Shown here: piece after piece, positions 58,304 through 64,000 of the stretch | Numbering within the stretch: position 1 is the first letter of the stretch | Layout: each line of letters starts with the position of its first letter | Assembly (NCBI RefSeq): GCF_014145675.1 | Contig: NZ_JACGZW010000015.1 | Location: forward strand, 124,001-188,000 | From: Amycolatopsis dendrobii | Lineage (GTDB): Bacteria > Actinomycetota > Actinomycetes > Mycobacteriales > Pseudonocardiaceae | Length of the DNA stretch: 64,000 nucleotides | Direction of reading: 5' to 3' | Translations under genes and position numbers: made by a program | The notes under the pieces: generated by a model | Told to the model about the DNA's origin: nothing | Databases searched by the model: none | Seen by the model: only the letters and a program-made list of their open reading frames with translations

Positions 58304-59497
58304 TCACGCGACCCGGCGGGCGGGCAACGCGGCGGCGCTGAGCAGACAGAGCATGGCGCCGATCCCCAGGGAGAAGCGCACGCCGAGCACCCCGGCGGCG
58401 ATCCCGCCGAAGGTGATGAAAACCGGTTTGGCGGTACGGGTTCCGGTCGACCAGGCGGTGAGCGTCCGGGTCAGAACGGCGTCGTCGATCAGCGACAGGC
58501 GGTACGCCGAATAGGTCGGGTTGAAGATCCCCGCCACCAGCAACAGCCCGAAGTCCGCGGCGATCAGCAAGGCGACTCCGGCCGGTCCGGGAAAGGCGAA
58601 CGGGGCAGCGAGCAGCCACGGCGTACGCGCGAAACTGGTCCACCGCAAGACTTTCTGCGCGCCAAAATGAGAGCTGAGCGTCGGCGCGAGCCGAGCCCCG
58701 AGCAGCCCGCCGAGACAAGGAACGCCCAGCACCAGACCGTATTCCCACGGCGCGAAGCGGAGATCCCTCAGCATCAGCACGGTTTGCAGCGGCGTGACCC
58801 AAAGAACCGCTCCGCTGAACAACACCGAGTTGAAAAACAACGGCCGCAGTTCAGGACTTCGCAGCAGGAACCGCCAGCCGTCGGTGAACCCGCGCCGAGG
58901 AGACCCGGAAGCAGCGGCAGGCGGTGGTTCCGGCGTGCGCAAGCGGCGGATTCCGAGCGCGGACAGCAGGAACGAGAAAGCGTCGATGAGCATCGTCGCG
59001 GTCGCGCCCAGTCCGCTGATCAACACCCCGCCCAGCGGCGGTCCGGCCGACCAGCAGACCCAGTCGGTGCTTTCGAAGCGGCTCAAGGCGGCAGCCCGTT
59101 CGTCCGGCGCGACAAGGGCTTTGAGATGCGCGCCGCTGGCTGCGGAGAAAATGACGGCCGCGGTGGCGACGACGATGTCGACCGCGTAGAGCTGCGGCAT
59201 GGTCAGCACGTGCAGCGCGGCCGCCACCGGCACGCTCGCCAGCGCGGCGCAGCGGACCAGGTCTCCGGTGATCATCGCGGGACGCTTCCGGGCGAACTCG
59301 ACGCGGGGCCCGAGAGGGAAGGCGAGGAGCGCGCTCGCGGCAGCCGAGATGGCGGTGATCAGGGAGACCTGCCACGCGGGGGCGTCGAGCACGAGCACCG
59401 CGACGAGCCCGAGCGCGCCCGCGCCGACCGTGCTGCCCGCCGTGCTGATCGCGTACGCAGTCCACAGCCGCGCGAAGTCCCTCCCCAGGTTCGCCAC
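58304..59497 (-). CDS. MFS transporter, DHA3/EntS-like exporter
   Basis: 397 residues from GTG 59497. About 12 membrane helices; the N-terminal FARLWTAYAISTAGSTVGAGALGLVAVLVLDAP and the later LPLGPRVEFARKRPAM-type basic loop are typical of the DHA3 group of multidrug and siderophore exporters, as is the ALSRFESTDWVCWSAGPPLGGVLIS helix. The protein ends normally (LLSAAALPARRVA). Exports small organic molecules by proton antiport; the substrate is unknown. Likely cotranscribed with the GNAT gene. Confidence 0.9.
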   Translation of the reverse strand: MANLGRDFARLWTAYAISTAGSTVGAGALGLVAVLVLDAPAWQVSLITAISAAASALLAFPLGPRVEFARKRPAMITGDLVRCAALASVPVAAALHVLTMPQLYAVDIVVATAAVIFSAASGAHLKALVAPDERAAALSRFESTDWVCWSAGPPLGGVLISGLGATATMLIDAFSFLLSALGIRRLRTPEPPPAAASGSPRRGFTDGWRFLLRSPELRPLFFNSVLFSGAVLWVTPLQTVLMLRDLRFAPWEYGLVLGVPCLGGLLGARLAPTLSSHFGAQKVLRWTSFARTPWLLAAPFAFPGPAGVALLIAADFGLLLVAGIFNPTYSAYRLSLIDDAVLTRTLTAWSTGTRTAKPVFITFGGIAAGVLGVRFSLGIGAMLCLLSAAALPARRVA

Positions 59498-59659
59498 GAG
59501 AGCAGAGTGCCAGCTCCGGTTCCGAGCCGGAAGAGGCCGGTGAGTCTCACCAGGTGGGCCATCCGGGCAGATACCACTTTGGTCGGTGGTCTTAACCGCG
59601 GTCGCTATTTAGATTCACGTGACCACAGTGGGTGGCCGGGGGCGAGGACAGGAGTTGTC

Positions 59660-61561
59660 ATGAGAAGAACGAGCCGGGTGGTGGGGTATTCGGTGCCCCT
59701 CGCGGTCGGGGTGGTGCTCGCCGGGAGCGGGGTCGCGGTCGCGCAGCCGTCCGCCGCGGACGTGGCGAACGCGCGCACGGGGACAGGGATCAGCGCGTTG
59801 CAGGGGATCAAGAAGACCCTCAGCCCGGCCGAGCAGAAGCAGTCCAGCCAGCTCGTCGTGGAGAAGCGCCTGCGAGCCGACCGCAATCTCGCCGCGCAGC
59901 TGCCGGATTACCGCACCGGCCTGCCGGTCACTCAGGCGGGAACGGTTTCGGTGGACATCGCGGGCACGGCCGGTGCCGCGATCGCGAAGGCCGTGCGCGC
60001 CGCGGGCGGCACCGTTCAGTCCACTTCGTCCAATGGCTCGGTTCGCGCCCAGCTGCCGCTCGACGCGGTGGACCGGATCGCGGCGCGCGGCGACGTCCGG
60101 CAGGTCCAGCCCGCGACGCAGGCGATGACCTGGAACGAGCCCGACGCGCAGCGCAGGCAGCTGGCCAAGAAGGCCGTCGCCGCCGTGCAGGTGTCCGAAG
60201 GGGACAAGACCCACGGTGCCGACACCGCGCGCACGCAATACGGCGTGAACGGCACCGGCGTGAAGGTCTGCGTGCTTTCCGACGGCGTCAATTCGCTGAA
60301 GAAGTCGCAGGACGCGGGCGAGCTTCCCGCCGTCGACGTGCTGCCCGGCCAGGCAGGCAGCGGCGACGAGGGCACCGCGATGCTGGAGATCGTCCACGAC
60401 CTCGCCCCGGGTGCGACGCTCGGCTTCGCGACCGCGTTCACCAGCGAGTCGAGCTTCGCGGACAACATCCGCGCGCTGCGCACGACCGGCAAGTGCACGG
60501 TGATCGTCGACGACGTCGCGTACTTCGACGAGTCGCCGTTCCAGGACACGCAGGTCGCTCAGGCGGTCAACGACGTGACCGCGGCCGGCGCGCTCTACTT
60601 CTCCTCCGCGGGCAACTCCGGCAACTTCACCGACGGCACCAGCGGCTACTACGAGGGCGACTTCCGCTCGTCCGGCACCACGCTGCCGGGCGTCACCGGC
60701 ACCCCGCACGACTTCGACCCGGGCAGCGGCGTGCAGACGACCGACCCGCTCTCGCCGGGTTCGCTCGGCAGGCCGGTGACGTTGTTCTGGTCGGACCCGT
60801 GGGGCCACTCGGCCAACGACTACGACCTGTTCCTGCTCAACGCTTCCGGCAGCGTCGTCGCCTCCAGCGCCAACGCGCAGAACGGTTCGCAGAACCCGTA
60901 CGAGAGCCTGACCGTGCCGACCTCCGGCTCGGGCTACCGCCTCGCGGTGGTCAAGTACAGCGGCGCGGACCGGTTCTTCGCGCTCAACGTGGTCCGCGGC
61001 CGGTTCGTCGACTCCGGTTCGCTCAAGGGCTTCAGCACCGCTGGCGTGACCTCGGGCCACTCGGCGGCGGCCGCGGCGTTCTCGGTGGCCGCGGCCCCGG
61101 CGGCGACCGCGTTCGGCCGTCCGCTGGAGACCGGCGACCCGGCGAACCCGGCCGGCCCGTACCCGGGCCTGTTCACCTCGGCCAGCAAGTGGGAGCGCTT
61201 CACGTCAGACGGCCAGCGGCACCTCTTCTACAACGCCGACGGCACTGAGCTGACCCCGGGCAACGTGTCCTCGACCGGCGGCGCGACCCGCGCGAAGCCG
61301 GACATCACCGCGGCCGACGGCGTGGCCACCTCGGTCACCGGCTTCCAGCCGTTCTTCGGCACCTCGGCGGCGGCCCCGCACGCGGCGGCGATCGCGGCGC
61401 TGCTGCTGTCCGGCAAGCCGTCCGCGACCCCGGCGGAGGTCCGCACGGCGCTGGTGTCGAGCGCGATCGACCTCGGCGCGCCCGGGTTCGACGCGGTGAC
61501 CGGCAACGGCGTGATCATGGCGGGTCCGGCGCTGGCCGCGCTGGGCGTGCCGACGAAGTAG
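59660..61561 (+). CDS. Secreted S8 (subtilisin-like) peptidase, atypical catalytic His position
   Basis: 633 residues, ATG 59660 with AGGAG upstream. Signal peptide about residues 1-29 (ending GVAVAQ). Catalytic Asp208 in VCVLSDGVNSL, oxyanion Asn319 in FSSAGNSGNF and Ser569 in FGTSAAAPHAAAIAALLL are present, but where a HGTH-type motif is expected the sequence is GSGDEGTAMLEIVHDLAPGA (residues 234-252), so Glu237 takes the His position. This resembles the Glu-Asp-Ser arrangement of sedolisins on a subtilase scaffold. A C-terminal 190-residue insertion (about 340-460) separates the two catalytic halves. Terminated by a strong hairpin. Confidence 0.88.
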   Translation: MRRTSRVVGYSVPLAVGVVLAGSGVAVAQPSAADVANARTGTGISALQGIKKTLSPAEQKQSSQLVVEKRLRADRNLAAQLPDYRTGLPVTQAGTVSVDIAGTAGAAIAKAVRAAGGTVQSTSSNGSVRAQLPLDAVDRIAARGDVRQVQPATQAMTWNEPDAQRRQLAKKAVAAVQVSEGDKTHGADTARTQYGVNGTGVKVCVLSDGVNSLKKSQDAGELPAVDVLPGQAGSGDEGTAMLEIVHDLAPGATLGFATAFTSESSFADNIRALRTTGKCTVIVDDVAYFDESPFQDTQVAQAVNDVTAAGALYFSSAGNSGNFTDGTSGYYEGDFRSSGTTLPGVTGTPHDFDPGSGVQTTDPLSPGSLGRPVTLFWSDPWGHSANDYDLFLLNASGSVVASSANAQNGSQNPYESLTVPTSGSGYRLAVVKYSGADRFFALNVVRGRFVDSGSLKGFSTAGVTSGHSAAAAAFSVAAAPAATAFGRPLETGDPANPAGPYPGLFTSASKWERFTSDGQRHLFYNADGTELTPGNVSSTGGATRAKPDITAADGVATSVTGFQPFFGTSAAAPHAAAIAALLLSGKPSATPAEVRTALVSSAIDLGAPGFDAVTGNGVIMAGPALAALGVPTK

Positions 61562-61571
61562 CGATACCGCG

Positions 61572-61607
61572 AAGGGCGGGTTCCCCGACCGGGGAACCCG
61601 CCCTTTT
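61572..61607. terminator. Bidirectional transcription terminator
   Basis: AAGGGCGGGTTCCCC (61572-61586) and GGGGAACCCGCCCTT (61591-61605) are perfect 15-base arms with a 4-base loop, followed by TT. It lies between the convergent peptidase and methyltransferase genes, 10 bases after the peptidase stop, and touches the methyltransferase stop. Confidence 0.95.
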
Positions 61608-62239
61608 CAGTGGCCGGCGACCAGCAGGTGGAACGCCTTCGGCCCGTCTCCCAGCCGGTCGTGGCGGCGCAGTTCGAGGCCCGCGTCCGCGAGCGCTTGC
61701 TCGATCTCTTCCGGCGGCCGCAGCCGGAAGCCGTGGCTGGTGAACGGCATTTCGCGCATCGTCGAGGGATCGCCGATGCCGACGACGAACCGGCCTCCGC
61801 CGGAGAGCACGCGCGCGACCTCGGCGAACGCGGGCGCCAGGTCGGGAATGAAGTAGACGGTGTTGACCGTCAGCGCCGCGTCGATCGTCCCGTCGCCAAG
61901 CGGAAGCTCGGCCATTCCGGCTTGGTGCAGCACCAGCCGTCCGGCGGCGAGGTTCTTCGGGAACGTCCGCCGCGCCCGGGCCAGCGCCGTTTCCGAGATC
62001 TCCGCGCCGTGCACGGCGCCGCCCTCGGTCGCGCGCAGCAGGAGGTCGAGACCGAGACCGCCGCCGAAACCCAGGTCCAGCGCGGTTTCGCCGCGGCGGA
62101 TCTCCAGCGCCTCGACCGCTGCGGTCACCGGCCCGCGGTTGACGTTGTTGAGCAGCCGGACAACAGCCTGTCCGGCCCGGCCCCGCGGATGGCCCAGCTG
62201 TTTGGCGAACCCGGCGAGCAGAGTGTCACGTGGTCCCAT
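61607..62239 (-). CDS. Class I SAM-dependent methyltransferase
   Basis: 210 residues from ATG 62239 (a longer frame starts upstream but its extra N-terminus looks artificial). Motif I ETALDLGFGGGLGLDLLLRA near residue 52, motif II-like VHGAEISETALARA, motif III TIDAALTVNTVYFIPDLAPAFAEVARVLSGGGRFVVG. The fold is UbiE/Coq5-like small-molecule methyltransferase. The substrate is unknown. Divergent from the SDR gene at 62298. Confidence 0.9.
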   Translation of the reverse strand: MGPRDTLLAGFAKQLGHPRGRAGQAVVRLLNNVNRGPVTAAVEALEIRRGETALDLGFGGGLGLDLLLRATEGGAVHGAEISETALARARRTFPKNLAAGRLVLHQAGMAELPLGDGTIDAALTVNTVYFIPDLAPAFAEVARVLSGGGRFVVGIGDPSTMREMPFTSHGFRLRPPEEIEQALADAGLELRRHDRLGDGPKAFHLLVAGH

Positions 62240-62297
62240 GCATCCAGTGTGCCGCGATATGGCAACGTGCGGGCGAACGGACTTTCGAGGAGGCGAC

Positions 62298-63035
62298 GTG
62301 TCGGAGAAGACTGCTGTGGTCACCGGGGCAGGTTCCGGGCTGGGCCGCCGGATCGCCGGGGCGCTGCTCGGCGCCGGTTACCGGGTCGCGCTCGCCGGAC
62401 GTCGCGAGGAGGCCTTGCGCGAGACGGCCGGTTCCGACGCGAACGCGCTGGTCGTGCCCGCGGATGTCGCCGATCCGGCTTCGGCGGAGGCGCTTTTCTC
62501 GGCCGTGCGCGGCGAATGGGGCCGGCTGGATCTGCTGGTGAACAACGCCGGGGTGTCGCTCGGCGGCACTGTCGCGGATCTGTCCGTCGAGGACTGGCGG
62601 CGCACCGTCGACACGAACCTGACCGGCATGTTCCTGTGCGCGCAGCAGGCTGTGCGGCTGATGCGCGACCAGGACCCCCGCGGCGGCCGGATCATCAACA
62701 ACGGCTCGATTTCCGCGCACGCGCCCCGTCCGGCGAGCGTCGCCTACACCGCCACCAAGCACGCTGTCACCGGCCTCACCCGGTCGATTTCGCTCGACGG
62801 CCGCGCCTGGAACGTCGCGTGTGGACAGATCGACATCGGCAACGCGGCCACCGAGATGACCGAGCGGATGGCCGCGGGCATCCCGCAGGCTGACGGACGG
62901 CTGCTGGCCGAGCCGACCTTCGACGCGGGCCACGTTGCCGACGCGGTGCTCTACATGGCGGGATTGCCGCTGGAGGCCAACGTCCAGTTCCTCACCATCA
63001 CCGCCACCACGATGCCGTTCATCGGCCGGGGATGA
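62298..63035 (+). CDS. Short-chain dehydrogenase/reductase
   Basis: 245 residues from GTG 62298 with GAGGAGG upstream. Motifs: TAVVTGAGSGLGRRIAGALLGAG near the start, DLLVNNAGVSLGG, catalytic Ser in NNGSISAHAP, Tyr/Lys in YTATKHAVTG, and the late NAATEMTERMAAG of the substrate lid. Of the classical SDR family with loose sequence in the C-terminal part (NVQFLTITATTMPFIGRG). Substrate unknown. Its last 17 bases overlap the convergent epimerase-like gene. Confidence 0.92.
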   Translation: MSEKTAVVTGAGSGLGRRIAGALLGAGYRVALAGRREEALRETAGSDANALVVPADVADPASAEALFSAVRGEWGRLDLLVNNAGVSLGGTVADLSVEDWRRTVDTNLTGMFLCAQQAVRLMRDQDPRGGRIINNGSISAHAPRPASVAYTATKHAVTGLTRSISLDGRAWNVACGQIDIGNAATEMTERMAAGIPQADGRLLAEPTFDAGHVADAVLYMAGLPLEANVQFLTITATTMPFIGRG

Positions 63036-64000
63036 CGTGGTCGCGGCGGAACTCGTCGAACAGCCGGTAGAACATCTGCTCAGTGTCCGCATAGGAGTGA
63101 AAGCCGGCGCGGCGTGACTTCGACGTGTCCGCGAACATGTCGTAGTCCCACGAGAACACGAAGTCGCCGAAGGCCCACGAAGAGACGTCGGCGTACGAAG
63201 CGGTGAGACCGTGCTTCGCTGCCATCTCGGTCCACAGTGGTTCCTTATCTGCCATCACTGTCGTTAGCGGCAACTGCAACGGCGAAGCGACTTCGAGGTC
63301 GAAGTACGCGGCGAGCCTCGGCCACAGCTCTCGCCAGCGGAAGAGATCACCGTTGGCGATGTTGAACGCTTCATTCTGACTGGACGTCGCCGCCCACACC
63401 GTGCCCTCGGCGAGCAACTGCGCGTCCGTCATCTCCAGCAGGCTGTCGTACGCGCCGGGCTTGCCGGGAAAGCGCAGCGGCAGGCCGAGTTCCTTCGAGA
63501 TCGAGGCGTAGACCGCGATCACGAGCGCGAGGTTCATCGGGTTGCCGAGCGTCGTCCCGCCGACCACGGACGGCCGGATCGCCGACCACGACCAGCCGCC
63601 GGCCGCGGCCCGGCGCTCCAGGAACTTCTGCTGGTCCACGTTGAACTCCGGCGGCATGTGCTGTCCGGCGTCGGCTTCGCGGGCGGGGGTCTTGAACGGG
63701 CCGAGATGCGCGCCGTAGACCTTGTAGCCCTGCATCAGGCTGACGTGCTCCAGCGGGCCCTCGTCGAGGCCGTTCAGCAGGTTCTCCAACATCGCGACGT
63801 TCGGCGCCACGAGTTCCGCCCAGGTCGGCCGGTCCTGGTAGGCCGCGTAGAACAGGTGCGTCGCGCCGACGCCGGCCAGCGCCGCCCGCGTGCCCGCCGG
63901 GTCGAGCAGGTCGACGGCGAGGCTGCCCGGTCCGCCGCGACGGGAGAGCCCGAGCACCTCCCAGCCGTCGAGAGTCCGCAGGTGAGAGATGAGTTTCCGG
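63019..64000 (-). CDS. PRISE/progesterone 5-beta-reductase-like NAD(P)-dependent reductase, 5' part cut off
   Basis: At least 326 residues; the gene enters from the right edge with RKLISHLRTLDGWEVLGLSRRG, i.e. just after the Rossmann glycine motif, so only some tens of N-terminal codons are missing. The chain contains THLFYAAYQDRPTWAE, LMQGYKVYGAHLGPFKTPAREAD, a YNVDQQKFLE-like catalytic segment (EFNVDQQKFLERRAA) and IRPSVVGGTTLGNPMNL, characteristic of the PRISE branch of extended SDRs (iridoid synthase/progesterone 5-beta-reductase-like enone reductases). The usual active-site Tyr of the YxxxQ motif is Phe-Asn here (EFNVDQQ), a notable change. Substrate unknown. Confidence 0.85.
   Translation of the reverse strand, partial: RKLISHLRTLDGWEVLGLSRRGGPGSLAVDLLDPAGTRAALAGVGATHLFYAAYQDRPTWAELVAPNVAMLENLLNGLDEGPLEHVSLMQGYKVYGAHLGPFKTPAREADAGQHMPPEFNVDQQKFLERRAAAGGWSWSAIRPSVVGGTTLGNPMNLALVIAVYASISKELGLPLRFPGKPGAYDSLLEMTDAQLLAEGTVWAATSSQNEAFNIANGDLFRWRELWPRLAAYFDLEVASPLQLPLTTVMADKEPLWTEMAAKHGLTASYADVSSWAFGDFVFSWDYDMFADTSKSRRAGFHSYADTEQMFYRLFDEFRRDHVIPGR

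Noticed and set aside
1..64000. tRNA, rRNA, riboswitch and secondary-metabolite core genes (PKS, NRPS)
   Set aside because: Looked for cloverleaf-like sequences, rRNA signatures and modular synthase motifs while reading; none was convincing. A covariance-model scan could still find a small RNA.

Overview
This is a high-GC actinomycete chromosome segment, most likely from a Pseudonocardiaceae such as Amycolatopsis. The evidence is strong G/C bias at third codon positions, many GTG starts, several apparently leaderless genes, an ECF42/DGPF sigma-factor pair, a secreted GH46 chitosanase, deazaflavin-type and DUF5302 proteins, and dense gene packing. The genus is an inference. I see no rRNA, tRNA, CRISPR array, transposase or prophage gene; the window looks like ordinary metabolic and regulatory chromosome.

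Layout. 1-7081: a heterocycle-catabolism locus with a cyclic amidohydrolase/deaminase (partial), a second amidohydrolase, a LacI repressor and a three-subunit molybdenum hydroxylase (xanthine dehydrogenase family). 7082-10912: two repeat-rich gaps around a LmbE deacetylase and a TrpB2-like enzyme. 10913-16235: an ECF42 sigma factor with its DGPF partner, then an ABC exporter and a SnoaL-like protein divergent from a TetR regulator with a clear palindromic operator. 16219-25291: VanW-like envelope protein, sugar-acid dehydratase with a GntR regulator, phosphoesterase, PHP protein, L,D-transpeptidase-like protein overlapping a chitosanase gene, and a cation/proton antiporter. 25368-37271: HrpA helicase, a DNA polymerase I paralogue with a worn exonuclease region, an acyl-CoA synthetase, an XRE regulator and small metabolic enzymes.

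37322-43751: MerR regulator, enoyl-CoA hydratase plus SDR, then a tightly overlapping PaaX-type regulator / tryptophan 2,3-dioxygenase / kynureninase operon (Trp to anthranilate branch) followed by a branched-chain amino acid dehydrogenase. 43752-46663: nested palindromic repeats and small genes. 46664-51294: permease, davA and davB coupled by ATGA overlaps, which together spell the L-lysine to 5-aminovalerate route. 51885-64000: a two-component system, an in-frame fusion of proline iminopeptidase with a deazaflavin-dependent nitroreductase-type domain, PlsC-type acyltransferase, dihydrolipoyl dehydrogenase, GNAT, MFS exporter, an atypical subtilisin-like protease with Glu where the catalytic His is expected, a methyltransferase and two SDR/epimerase-type genes, the last cut by the window end.

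The recurring theme is amino-acid and heterocycle breakdown (lysine, tryptophan, branched-chain amino acids, purine-like rings) under local repressors. I did not find one large undescribed multi-gene system. The best candidates for novelty are the iminopeptidase/nitroreductase fusion, the Glu-type subtilase, the PaaX-coupled kynurenine operon, the chitosanase/transpeptidase overlap and the families of intergenic palindromes.
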